Assembly (NCBI RefSeq): GCF_024721115.1 | Contig: NZ_JAMDHK010000012.1 | Span: forward strand, 1 to 64,000 | Length of the DNA: 64,000 nt | DNA from: Salipiger pentaromativorans | Lineage (GTDB): Bacteria; Pseudomonadota; Alphaproteobacteria; Rhodobacterales; Rhodobacteraceae | Reading direction: 5' to 3' | Shown: positions 19,989 to 28,441 of the stretch, piece after piece | Layout: each line of letters begins with the position of its first letter | Position numbering within the stretch: position 1 is the stretch's first letter | Notes under the pieces: generated by a model | What the model was told of the DNA's origin: nothing | What the model saw: the letters and a program-made list of their open reading frames with translations, nothing else | Database searches by the model: none | Position numbers and translations under genes: made by a program

Positions 19989-21332
19989 TCAGGCTTCGAG
20001 CGCCCGGCGCAGCAATTCGATGTCGTCCGCGATCTGGCTGTCCTGGCTGCGCAGCTCCTCGATGCGCTTCACCCCGTGCATGACGGTGGTATGGTCGCGC
20101 CCACCGAAACGGCGGCCAATCTCGGGCAGCGAGCGGGCGGTGAGCTGCTTGCAGAGATACATCGCGACCTGGCGCGGACGGGCAAAGTTGCGCACCCGCT
20201 TCGGCCCGATAAGGTCGCTGAGGCGGATGTGATAATGCTCCGCCACCTTGCGCTGGATCTCCTCGATGGAAATCTTGCGATCCGAGGCGCGCAGTACATC
20301 GGCAAGACAATCCTGCGTCAACTCCATGGTGATCGGCTGGCCGACCAGCGAGGCAAAGGCGAAAAGCCGGGTCAGCGCGCCTTCGAGCACGCGCACATTG
20401 GTCGAGATGCGGTGCGCGAGGAATTCCAGAATGCCGTCGTCGAGTTGCAGCGCGGGATATTGCTCGCGGTAGTTCTGCACCTTGGATTGCAGGATGCCGA
20501 GGCGCAGCTCGTAATCGGTGGGGTGCAGGTCGACCACGAGGCCGGATTGGAGCCGGCTGCGGATGCGGTTTTCCAGATCCTTGATCTCGTCGGGGGCGCG
20601 GTCGGCCGAGATGATGATCTGCTTGTTCTGGTCCACCAGCGCGTTGAACGTGTGGAAGAACTCTTCCTGCGTGCTGTCCTTGCCGGCGATGAACTGCACG
20701 TCATCGACCATCAGCACATCGACCGAGCGGAACAGCTCCTTGAAATCCATCATGCGGCGTTCGCGCAGAGCCTGGACGAAGCGGTACATGAACTGCTCGG
20801 CGGAGAGATAGAGCACGTTCAGATCGGGACGATGGGTGCGCAGTTCCCAGGCGATGGCATGCATGAGGTGGGTTTTGCCGAGGCCGACGCCACCGTAGAG
20901 AAAGAGCGGGTTGAAGGTCACCTGTCCACCTTCGCCCACACGCTTGGCCGCCGCATGGGCCAGCTCGTTGGGTTTGCCGACGACGAAACTGTCGAAGGTG
21001 AACCGTGCATCGAGCGGCGCGCCGGGCAGCAGGTCGGTCGACGGCGCGGGCGACGGCACCGCGCGCGGCTGCACCGGACGGGTGTCGACATTCGCAACGT
21101 CGAACCGCAGGCGCCGCACCGCCGTATCCACGGCAGACAGCTTTGCCAGAAGAAGATCGCCATAGTTCTGCGACACATAGGTTCCGATGAAATTGGTCGG
21201 CACCGTGAAGACGGCCACCCCACCCGGCTCCATGTCGTGAAATTCAATTGGCTTGATCCAGGTCTTGTAGTTGTTTTCCCCGATCGTGCTGCTCAATTGA
21301 TCCTGCAACGCGCCCCATTGTTCCTTTGTCAT
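19989..21332 (-). CDS. dnaA: Chromosomal replication initiator DnaA
   Basis: The 447-residue initiator binds DnaA boxes at oriC and opens the duplex. Domain I (about 1-80, [20 protein letters not shown]), a short linker, the AAA+ domain with Walker [12 protein letters not shown] and Walker [10 protein letters not shown], and domain IV with the DnaA signature [14 protein letters not shown] are all present. In this organism it is followed by dnaN, recF and gyrB, the classic order. Its promoter must lie in the 500-base region up to rpsT. Confidence 0.98.
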   Translation of the reverse strand: MTKEQWGALQDQLSSTIGENNYKTWIKPIEFHDMEPGGVAVFTVPTNFIGTYVSQNYGDLLLAKLSAVDTAVRRLRFDVANVDTRPVQPRAVPSPAPSTDLLPGAPLDARFTFDSFVVGKPNELAHAAAKRVGEGGQVTFNPLFLYGGVGLGKTHLMHAIAWELRTHRPDLNVLYLSAEQFMYRFVQALRERRMMDFKELFRSVDVLMVDDVQFIAGKDSTQEEFFHTFNALVDQNKQIIISADRAPDEIKDLENRIRSRLQSGLVVDLHPTDYELRLGILQSKVQNYREQYPALQLDDGILEFLAHRISTNVRVLEGALTRLFAFASLVGQPITMELTQDCLADVLRASDRKISIEEIQRKVAEHYHIRLSDLIGPKRVRNFARPRQVAMYLCKQLTARSLPEIGRRFGGRDHTTVMHGVKRIEELRSQDSQIADDIELLRRALEA

Positions 21333-21850
21333 TCGTCCCCGCTCCGAAGCCTATCAGCATGCGCTTATCGTCGTCCGTTCTGCGGGCGCGCCCTGGTGAC
21401 AGGCACGCCCCGCGGCACATGATTGGGCAATACGGCAGCGCCTCATGCCCTCGGGCATGAGTGGAGATGGCAGACATCCCTTGCGGACAAACGCCTCCCG
21501 AAGCTCCCCGCATCCCAAACGGAAGAACATGGTGGCGCAAACCGCGCGTTTCGTATATGGACTGGCAGGGCAAACGCCCTGTTTCGGCAGCAAAAAACAG
21601 CAGACCGCCGAAGCTGCGGATGCGCCCCACACAATCTGTGGCGCTTCTCCGCTTGCCTGTCCCCCCAAGCAATGTGACTCGCCCAAGGAAATTAGCAACT
21701 CTGCGCGAACCCCGGCAACCGATCTTCAAACTTGACTCGCAATATTCCAGAAAAAGAATCTCTGCCGTCCAAATTTGGGGTTAACCAAAGAAAAAGGCAC
21801 CACGGATTGTGGTGCCTTCGCCATTTTCGATTTTTCCGGGGTGTGGCTTT
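21333..21850. other. dnaA-rpsT intergenic region
   Basis: This 518-base stretch holds the dnaA promoter and the rpsT terminator. It is less GC-rich than its surroundings, particularly at 21700-21850. It contains a near-perfect palindrome at 21442-21461 (nine-base arms CTCATGCCC/GGGCATGAG with a two-base centre) and a smaller one, CCACA-N5-TGTGG, near 21630. I found no clear cluster of TTATCCACA-type DnaA boxes, so I do not call it the replication origin. Several short open frames here have no protein-like character. Confidence 0.6.
21789..21818 (-). terminator. Rho-independent terminator of rpsT
   Basis: AAGGCACCAC and its perfect complement with a five-base loop are followed, on the minus strand, by a T-rich run (TTTTTCTTT when the last paired bases are counted). 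It lies 33 bases after the rpsT stop codon. Confidence 0.88.
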
Positions 21851-22114
21851 TTAGCCAAGCGCCTTCACGCGGGAGGCCAGTCGCGACATCTTCCGCGAGG
21901 CGGTATTCTTGTGGAAAACACCCTTCGTCACGCCGCGCATCAGCTCGGGCTGAGCGGCGCGCAGAGCGGCCTGTGCGGCGTCTTTGTCGCCGGAGGCGAT
22001 GGCCTCTTCGACTTTGCGGAGGAAGGTGCGGATGCGCGAACGGCGGGCCTTGTTGATCGCGAAGCGCGTCTCGTTCTGACGCGCGCGTTTCTTGGCCTGG
22101 GGCGAATTTGCCAT
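21851..22114 (-). CDS. rpsT: 30S ribosomal protein S20
   Basis: The 87-residue basic protein begins [20 protein letters not shown] and carries the S20 pattern of long helices ([35 protein letters not shown]). It binds 16S rRNA early in 30S assembly. The position upstream of dnaA is common in alphaproteobacteria. A strong terminator follows. Confidence 0.97.
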   Translation of the reverse strand: MANSPQAKKRARQNETRFAINKARRSRIRTFLRKVEEAIASGDKDAAQAALRAAQPELMRGVTKGVFHKNTASRKMSRLASRVKALG

Positions 22115-22366
22115 GATGATCAGTCCTGTCTGTCTCGGGTCTAAGATATTACGTTGCGCAATGACACTCAGACCCGGATTCCTGTCGCCGGACCGATTCT
22201 TGCCTGAGCGGGCATCACACGCATATGGCGGCGCTCTATATCCCGGTTTCCGGAAAATGCAAAGCCTTTACCGCAAGCGGTAGGCAAATGCGGGTGTTTG
22301 CGCTAAACTATGCTTTCTCGCAGAGCACGCGGGAGACCGGTTCTGACTGAAAGGGAGGATTCAGAC

Positions 22367-22549
22367 ATGAACGCAATGCAAGTCTCTCACTATGCCCATG
22401 CGCTCTACCGAAGCCTCGGCAAATACGCCGAGGTCGAGGCGGCAAAGCGCGTGCGGGAGAACGAGGCAGCCGGCAAAAGTGAGGAGGCCCGCCAATGGCG
22501 GGCGATCCAGGCCTCGATCCGCAGCAAGCGCGGACCCTTGCAGGCCTGA
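22367..22549 (+). CDS. Small conserved-type protein, 60 residues
   Basis: The product (MNAMQVSHYAHALYRSLGKY start) is soluble, helical and basic, with no cysteine or membrane segment. AGGGAGG lies eight bases before the ATG at 22367, and a strong terminator follows at 22573, so it is a genuine monocistronic unit. I have the impression that short proteins of this kind are conserved among roseobacters, but I know no function. Confidence 0.7.
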   Translation: MNAMQVSHYAHALYRSLGKYAEVEAAKRVRENEAAGKSEEARQWRAIQASIRSKRGPLQA

Positions 22550-22572
22550 AGGCCGGACACCTCGAAAACGAC

Positions 22573-22603
22573 AGACGGCCCGCCAACCGGCGGGCCGTCT
22601 TTT
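22573..22603 (+). terminator. Rho-independent terminator
   Basis: A 12-base perfect stem, AGACGGCCCGCC and its complement with loop AACC, is followed by TTT (the last paired base makes TTTT). It ends the 60-residue gene and, from the other side, may also stop the enoyl-CoA hydratase transcript. Confidence 0.88.
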
Positions 22604-22621
22604 GCAATCCTGGTCGCGGGG

Positions 22622-23398
22622 TCAGCGGTCGCGGAACTGCGCGGTGCGCTTTTCCTGGAACGCCGCCATGCCTTCTTTTTGATCCTCGGTCGCGAACAGC
22701 GAGTGGAACAGGCTCCGTTCGAACAGCAGACCCTCGGTTAGCGTCGTCTCGTAGGCGCGGTTCACCGCCTGCTTCGCGGCGATGCTCGCAAGCAGCGATT
22801 TCTCGGCGATCTTCTCGGCCGCCTGGCGCGCCTCGTCCATGAGCTGCTTGGCCGGCACCACGCGGCTCACCAGCCCGGCGCGCTCGGCCTCTTCGGCATC
22901 CATGAAGCGTCCGGTCAGATGCATGTCCATCGACTTGGATTTGCCCACATAGCGGGTGAGGCGCTGGGTTCCGCCCATACCGGCGATCACCCCCAGATTG
23001 ATCTCGGGCTGGCCGAACTTGGCATTTTCGGCCGCGATGATGAAATCGCACATCATCGCCAGCTCGCAGCCACCGCCCAGCGCATAGCCAGACACCGCCG
23101 CGATGATCGGTTTGCGCGTCTGATCCGCGGCATCCATGGCCGGCGCGAAATAATCGCCGAGATACATCTCGACAAAACTCTTCTCGGCCATTTCCTTGAT
23201 GTCCGCACCAGCGGCAAAGGCCTTGGCCGATCCGGTGATGATGATACAGCGCACCTTGTCGTTCGCGTCCAGCTCAGGCAGAGCCTTTGCCAGCTCACCC
23301 AACAGATGGCTGTTGAGCGCGTTCAGGGCATCCGGGCGATTGAGTGTGATGGTTGCGACGTGGTCCTCTACTTCGACGATGATCGTCTCATAGGCCAT
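22622..23398 (-). CDS. Enoyl-CoA hydratase
   Basis: The 258-residue crotonase-fold enzyme adds water to trans-2-enoyl-CoA in fatty acid oxidation. The two catalytic glutamates are present in the mitochondrial-type context: Glu112 in [11 protein letters not shown] and Glu132 in GQPEINLG, with the oxyanion-hole segment [11 protein letters not shown]. The sequence closely follows short-chain enoyl-CoA hydratases (FadB1/ECHS1 type). The Met at 23398 starts [20 protein letters not shown]; upstream extension runs into the mutM region and is spurious. Confidence 0.92.
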   Translation of the reverse strand: MAYETIIVEVEDHVATITLNRPDALNALNSHLLGELAKALPELDANDKVRCIIITGSAKAFAAGADIKEMAEKSFVEMYLGDYFAPAMDAADQTRKPIIAAVSGYALGGGCELAMMCDFIIAAENAKFGQPEINLGVIAGMGGTQRLTRYVGKSKSMDMHLTGRFMDAEEAERAGLVSRVVPAKQLMDEARQAAEKIAEKSLLASIAAKQAVNRAYETTLTEGLLFERSLFHSLFATEDQKEGMAAFQEKRTAQFRDR

Positions 23399-23462
23399 GA
23401 CTTCGGGCTCCCGTCCGTTAGCGTCAAAGGGCAGCCTTACCAGCTTGTCACTAGCAATCAAG

Positions 23463-24314
23463 CTATCTTTGACAGCCCGGACAGTAGAAGGACGAGCGCC
23501 CCGACTGCACGATTCGATGCACGGTATTTGTGCATCCGGGGCTGCGGCAAGGGGCGCCCTCGCGCCCGTAAACATCGAAATTGTGCTGGAAATATCCAAG
23601 CTCGCCATCGGCTTGGCGGAAGTCGCGCAGGCTCGATCCGCCCGCCGCGATGGCCTCTTCCAGAACCTGGCGGATCACCGGAACCAGCGCCGCCAGCCGT
23701 TTCTCCGAGATCCGTCTGACGCGACGTCCGGGATGGATGCCCGCGCGGAAGAGCGCCTCGCAGACATAGATATTGCCCAGCCCCGCGACGATCTTCTGAT
23801 CGAGCAGCGCCGATTTCACCGGCATGTTGCGCCCCGCCAGCGCCGCGATCAGATGGGATTCGCTGAACGCGTTGCCCAGCGGCTCCGGCCCGAGCGCGGC
23901 CAGCAAAGGGTGCGTTTCGGTCGTCGCCGTTTCCATCAGATCCATGGCACCGAAGCGGCGCGGGTCGTTGAAGGTGATGCGCGCCCCGTCCGCCATGTCG
24001 AAGACCACATGGTCGTGTTTCTCGGGCGCCGGGTGGTCGTGCACAAACCGCCCCAGCGCATCCCCCGAGACCAGCATGCGCCCCGACATGCCGAGATGAA
24101 TGAGCAGGGTCTCGCCCGTATCCAGATCGCAGAGGATGTATTTCGATCGCCGCCGCAGCCTGTCGACCCGCGCGCCGGTCAGCCGCTCGGCCATGCGCTC
24201 GGGGAAGGGCCAGCGCAGATCCGGCCGGTTCACCCGCGCAAGCGCGATCCTCTGGCCTTCCATCACCGGGGCCAGCCCCCGGCGCACGGTTTCCACCTCG
24301 GGCAATTCGGGCAT
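23463..24314 (-). CDS. mutM: Formamidopyrimidine-DNA glycosylase
   Basis: The 283-residue enzyme removes 8-oxoguanine and formamidopyrimidines and cuts the abasic site. The catalytic Pro2-Glu3 follows the start Met ([14 protein letters not shown]). The C-terminal zinc finger is complete: CRSPGC at about 255 and FYCPGCQR at the end. It is divergent from ubiE and shares an 82-base promoter region with it. Confidence 0.95.
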   Translation of the reverse strand: MPELPEVETVRRGLAPVMEGQRIALARVNRPDLRWPFPERMAERLTGARVDRLRRRSKYILCDLDTGETLLIHLGMSGRMLVSGDALGRFVHDHPAPEKHDHVVFDMADGARITFNDPRRFGAMDLMETATTETHPLLAALGPEPLGNAFSESHLIAALAGRNMPVKSALLDQKIVAGLGNIYVCEALFRAGIHPGRRVRRISEKRLAALVPVIRQVLEEAIAAGGSSLRDFRQADGELGYFQHNFDVYGREGAPCRSPGCTNTVHRIVQSGRSSFYCPGCQR

Positions 24315-24396
24315 CGTCTCTCCTTGGTCGCAAGGCCGCATTGCAGCGCCGCCTGCGCGCTCTATAAGGAGGTGCAGCAGCAAAACGGCAAGACCC

Positions 24397-25149
24397 ATGA
24401 GCGACGAGACCCAGAAAACCACGCATTTCGGCTTTACCGACATCCCCGAGAGCGAAAAGGCGGGCCGCGTGCAGGGCGTCTTTGGATCGGTGGCGTCGAA
24501 ATACGACGTGATGAACGATGCCATGTCCCTCGGGATCCACCGCATCTGGAAAGACGCGATGATGGACTGGCTGGCGCCCCGCCCCGGGCAGAAACTGCTC
24601 GACGTGGCGGGCGGCACCGGCGACATCTCCTTCCGCTTCCTCAAGCGCGCGGGCTATGGCCATGCCACCGTGCTCGACCTGACCGAACCGATGCTGGTCG
24701 AGGGACGCAAACGCGCCGAGGCCGCCGCGATGGCCGATCAGCTCGACTGGGTGGTGGGCGACGCGATGGCCCTGCCCTTTGCCGACAACACCTTCGACGT
24801 CTACACGATCTCTTTCGGGATCCGGAACGTCACCCGCCCGCAAGAGGCGCTGAACGAGGCCTTCCGCGTGCTGAAACCCGGCGGGCGGCTGATGGTGCTG
24901 GAGTTCAGCCAGATCCCCAACGATCTGATGCAGAAGGTCTACGATCTCTATTCCTTCAACATCATTCCGCGCATGGGCCAGGCCATCGCCAACGACCGCG
25001 ACAGCTATCAGTATCTCGTGGAATCGATCCGCAAATTCCCGGATCAGGAAACATTTCTCGGCATGGTCCGCGCGGCGGGGTTCGAGAACGCGAAATACCG
25101 CAACCTGAGCCTGGGCATCGCCTGTCTGCATTCGGGCTGGAAGATCTGA
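24397..25149 (+). CDS. ubiE: Ubiquinone/menaquinone C-methyltransferase UbiE
   Basis: The 250-residue SAM-dependent enzyme methylates the quinone ring at C-2 (ubiquinone numbering). Motifs seen are [15 protein letters not shown] (SAM binding), [16 protein letters not shown], and the UbiE signature regions [14 protein letters not shown] and [15 protein letters not shown]. The start is Met at 24397. An AAGGAGG sequence lies at 24367-24373, 23 bases before it, too far for a normal Shine-Dalgarno, and no in-frame start lies between; see the findings. One base separates it from ubiB. Confidence 0.95.
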   Translation: MSDETQKTTHFGFTDIPESEKAGRVQGVFGSVASKYDVMNDAMSLGIHRIWKDAMMDWLAPRPGQKLLDVAGGTGDISFRFLKRAGYGHATVLDLTEPMLVEGRKRAEAAAMADQLDWVVGDAMALPFADNTFDVYTISFGIRNVTRPQEALNEAFRVLKPGGRLMVLEFSQIPNDLMQKVYDLYSFNIIPRMGQAIANDRDSYQYLVESIRKFPDQETFLGMVRAAGFENAKYRNLSLGIACLHSGWKI

Positions 25150-25150
25150 G

Positions 25151-26683
25151 GTGAGGGGTCCGCATAATATCTGGCGGCTGATCCGTACCGGCGCCACCTT
25201 CGAACGCACCGGCGCCATGCGCGTCGTGCTCGACGCGCTCGACGCCCCGCGCCCTCTGCGCATCGCCTTTCGCACGCTGGTCTGGCCGTTCAAATGGCTG
25301 GGGATCGAGGGCGACCCGTCGATGCCTCCTGCCACCCGCGCCCTGTCGGCGCTGGGGCCCGCCTATATCAAATTCGGCCAGATCCTTTCGACCCGCCCCG
25401 ATGTGGTGGGCGAAGACCTCGCCAACCAGCTTCGTGTGCTACAGGACAAGCTGCCGCCCTTCCCCGTCGAGCAGGCCAAAAAGCAGGTCGAGGACGAGTT
25501 GGGCGTGCCCGTCAGCGAGCTGTTCTCCGAATTCAGCGAGCCGGTGGCCGCCGCTTCCATCGCGCAGGTGCACAAGGCCCGCCGCGCCGACACCGGCGAG
25601 ACGGTGGCGGTCAAGGTTCTGCGTCCGGGGATCGAGCGCGCCTTCCGCACCGACATCGACGCCTTCTATTTCTCCGCCGATGTGATCGAGACGCTCTCGC
25701 CCGCCTCGCGCCGCCTGCGCCCGCGCGACGTGGTCGCGCATTTCGAAAGCGTGGTGATGGGCGAGCTGGACCTGCGGCTCGAATCCGCCGCCGCCAGCGA
25801 GTTCGAGGCCAACACCGTCGGCGACGCGGGTTTTCAGCTCCCGATTGTGGCCTGGGGGCTCTCGGGTCGCCGCGTGATGACCATGAGCTGGGCCGAAGGC
25901 GTGCCGCTGGGCGACAATGCCGCCATCGACGCTGCCGGCCACGACCGGGTGGCACTGAGCGAGCGGATGTTGCAGCTCTTCCTCAACCATGCGCTGCGCG
26001 ACGGATTTTTCCACGCCGACATGCATCAGGGCAATCTCAAGGTGGCGCCCAACGGCGACATCGTTGCCTATGATTTCGGCATCATGGGGCATATCGACGA
26101 ATACACCCGCCGGGTCTATGCCGAGATCCTCTACGGGTTCATCCGCCGCGATTACAAGCGCGTCGCCGAGGTGCATTTCGAGGCGGGCTATGTGCCCGCC
26201 GACCGCGATGTCGACGAGTTCGCCCGTGCGCTCCGCGCCGTCGGAGAGCCGATTTTCGGCATGGATGCGACGCGCATCTCCATGGCACGGCTGCTCTCCT
26301 ATCTCTTCGAGGTGACCGAGCGCTTTGGCATGCAGACCCGCACCGAGCTGATCCTGCTGCAGCGCACCATGGTGGTGGTCGAAGGCGTGGCGCGCTCGCT
26401 CAACCCGCATATGAACATCTGGCACACGGCGAAGCCGGTGGTCGAGGATTACATCAAGACCTCCATCGGCCCACGCGCGGTACTGCGCGATCTGGCGCTG
26501 ACCGCCAAGGTGCTGGGCCGCTTCGGGCCGCGCCTGCCCGGTCTGGTCGAGGCCGCGCTGATCCGGCAGTCCGAAGGCGAAACACCGCAGACCCGCAGCC
26601 CCTGGCCGGCACGGCTGGGCTGGAGCGGGGCCGGCGCGGCCCTGGGCGCCGCCCTGGTGCTCGCCTGGCATCTCTGGGCCTGA
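25151..26683 (+). CDS. ubiB: UbiB-family protein for ubiquinone synthesis
   Basis: The 510-residue protein belongs to the ABC1/ADCK/UbiB atypical kinase family, needed for the early hydroxylation steps of ubiquinone synthesis. Family marks are the KxGQ motif (YIKFGQILSTRPD), the Ala-rich loop AAASIAQVHKA, VAVKVLRPG, and the catalytic-loop region FHADMHQGNLKV with YDFGIMG. Two hydrophobic segments at the C-terminus anchor it to the membrane. The start is a GTG at 25151, one base after the ubiE stop, which implies coupling. Confidence 0.93.
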   Translation: MRGPHNIWRLIRTGATFERTGAMRVVLDALDAPRPLRIAFRTLVWPFKWLGIEGDPSMPPATRALSALGPAYIKFGQILSTRPDVVGEDLANQLRVLQDKLPPFPVEQAKKQVEDELGVPVSELFSEFSEPVAAASIAQVHKARRADTGETVAVKVLRPGIERAFRTDIDAFYFSADVIETLSPASRRLRPRDVVAHFESVVMGELDLRLESAAASEFEANTVGDAGFQLPIVAWGLSGRRVMTMSWAEGVPLGDNAAIDAAGHDRVALSERMLQLFLNHALRDGFFHADMHQGNLKVAPNGDIVAYDFGIMGHIDEYTRRVYAEILYGFIRRDYKRVAEVHFEAGYVPADRDVDEFARALRAVGEPIFGMDATRISMARLLSYLFEVTERFGMQTRTELILLQRTMVVVEGVARSLNPHMNIWHTAKPVVEDYIKTSIGPRAVLRDLALTAKVLGRFGPRLPGLVEAALIRQSEGETPQTRSPWPARLGWSGAGAALGAALVLAWHLWA

Positions 26684-26716
26684 GCGCCCGGTGGCACAGC
26701 AAAGGAAAGAAGACGC

Positions 26717-27742
26717 ATGAGTGTGACAGAGGCTTCGCGCACCGCGCTTGTGACCGGATCCGCCGGGTTCATCGGCTTCCACCTCTCGCAGCGGCTGCTC
26801 GATCTGGGTTACCGCGTGATCGGGGTCGATGCGCTGACCGACTATTACGATGTCGGGCTGAAAAAGCGCCGCCATGCGATCCTTGGCAGCAACCCCGCCT
26901 TCGTTCCCGTCACCGCCCGCATCGAGGAAGAGGGCCTGCTCACCGGGCTCTTCACCCGCGAGCGGCCCACCATCGCGGTCCATCTCGCCGCCCAGGCCGG
27001 GGTGCGCTATTCGCTCGAAGCCCCGCGCTCCTACCTGCAATCGAACCTGGCGGGCACGCTGGAGCTGCTCGAAGCGGCCCGCGCGGTGCCGCCCCGGCAT
27101 CTTCTGATGGCCTCCACCTCCTCGGTCTACGGTGCCAACACCGAGATGCCCTATCGCGAGACGATGCAGACCGATCACCAGATGTCCTTCTACGCGGCGA
27201 CGAAGAAGGCCAATGAGGCGATGGCGCATTCCTATGCGCATCTATACGGGCTGCCGATCACCATGTTCCGCTTTTTCACGGTCTACGGTCCCTGGGGGCG
27301 GCCCGACATGGCGCTGTTCAAATTCGTCAAGGCGATCCTCGAGGATCGCCCCATCGACATCTACAATCACGGCCGGATGAAACGCGACTTCACCTATGTC
27401 GCGGATCTGGTCGAAGGGCTGCTGCGGCTGACCGATGTGCCGCCGGTGGCCGGCGCTCCGGTGGCGGGCGACAGCCTGTCTCCGGTCGCGCCCTGGCGGG
27501 TACTGAACATCGGCCATGGCGCGCCCGAGCTTCTGGAGGATTTCGTCATCGCCATCGAAGAGGCGCTCGACCGCAAGGCACAGCGCAATTACATGGACAT
27601 GCAGCCCGGCGACGTGCCCGCAACCTGGGCCGATACCGCGCTGCTGACCCGGCTGACCGGCCCCCTGCCCCGCACGCCGCTTGCCGAAGGCGTGGCGCAA
27701 TTCGTGGCCTGGTATCGCTCCTATTACGGGCTGGCGGGCTAA
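26717..27742 (+). CDS. UDP-glucuronate 4-epimerase-like protein
   Basis: The 341-residue extended short-chain dehydrogenase has the NAD-binding loop TGSAGFIGFHL (about 14-24), the catalytic SSVYG and YAATKK (Tyr-x3-Lys), and ALTDYYDVGLKK, a segment typical of UDP-glucuronate 4-epimerases, which make UDP-galacturonate. Its product could feed polysaccharide or glycan assembly. It converges with flgD, nine bases apart. AAGGAAAGAAG precedes the ATG. Other epimerase specificities in the same branch cannot be excluded. Confidence 0.83.
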   Translation: MSVTEASRTALVTGSAGFIGFHLSQRLLDLGYRVIGVDALTDYYDVGLKKRRHAILGSNPAFVPVTARIEEEGLLTGLFTRERPTIAVHLAAQAGVRYSLEAPRSYLQSNLAGTLELLEAARAVPPRHLLMASTSSVYGANTEMPYRETMQTDHQMSFYAATKKANEAMAHSYAHLYGLPITMFRFFTVYGPWGRPDMALFKFVKAILEDRPIDIYNHGRMKRDFTYVADLVEGLLRLTDVPPVAGAPVAGDSLSPVAPWRVLNIGHGAPELLEDFVIAIEEALDRKAQRNYMDMQPGDVPATWADTALLTRLTGPLPRTPLAEGVAQFVAWYRSYYGLAG

Positions 27743-27751
27743 GCGGCCGCC

Positions 27752-28432
27752 TCAGGCGGTGCCCGACCGTAGCGCGCTCACCCGCGACGCCTCGATCTCC
27801 GTTCCGTCCGAGAGGGTGAGCAGGATCCGGTCGCCATCCTGCCGTGCCTCGACGATGGGGTTATAGACCTGCGCGGCGGTCTCTTCGATCAGCGCGCCCT
27901 CGCTATAGCTCTGGACGGTAAAGCTGTAGACGCCGCTTGCAAGCCGGTCGCCCTCGGCATCGACCCCCGCCCAGGCCACCAGCGGTTCGGACGGGTCGAG
28001 CGTCAGGGTCTGCACCGTCTCGCCCGCCGCGTCGGTCACCACGAGCCGCGCGCTGTCGGCACCCGCCGCGACCTCCGGGCGCAGCACGATGGGGCGCCCG
28101 TTGAAATAGACCGGCGCCTCGGCCAGTGCCTCGAGCCCGATCCAGGAGGCCAGCGCCTGAAACGCGCTGCCCGCAAGCTGTTCGGTCAGATCGCGGAGCA
28201 GATCGTTGGTCAGCACCTGCTGCTCGACCGACGAGAAAGTGGCAAGCTGGGTGGCGTAATCGGTGGCATCCACCGGGTTGAGCGGGTCCTGGTTCTGCAT
28301 CTGCGTCGTCAGCATCCGCAGAAACGTCTCGAAATCCGAGCTGAGCAGCCCGGTCTCGCCCCCGCTCTTGCCGCCGGCTGCGCTTTGCCCTGCCGCAGTC
28401 GCGGTGCTGGACGAGGTGGTTCCGGTTTCCAT
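27752..28432 (-). CDS. flgD: Flagellar hook-capping protein FlgD
   Basis: The 226-residue protein caps the growing hook and is needed for hook polymerisation. The conserved N-terminal region is visible: FETFLRMLTTQMQNQDPLNP and TQLATFSSVEQQVLTN (about 33-75). The C-terminal half has the FLG D Tudor/Fn-like part, with GVYSFTVQSYSEG. It lies nine bases after fliK, as expected for a hook-assembly operon. Confidence 0.93.
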   Translation of the reverse strand: METGTTSSSTATAAGQSAAGGKSGGETGLLSSDFETFLRMLTTQMQNQDPLNPVDATDYATQLATFSSVEQQVLTNDLLRDLTEQLAGSAFQALASWIGLEALAEAPVYFNGRPIVLRPEVAAGADSARLVVTDAAGETVQTLTLDPSEPLVAWAGVDAEGDRLASGVYSFTVQSYSEGALIEETAAQVYNPIVEARQDGDRILLTLSDGTEIEASRVSALRSGTA

Positions 28433-28441
28433 GGGATCTCC

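Noticed and set aside
21424-21784. Short open frames in the dnaA-rpsT gap (up to 107 codons)
   Set aside because: Several overlapping frames on both strands, none with a good ribosome-binding site or protein-like composition.
21333-21850. Replication origin
   Set aside because: No cluster of DnaA boxes was found by eye, and the origin of alphaproteobacteria is often not beside dnaA. The gene order alone is not enough.
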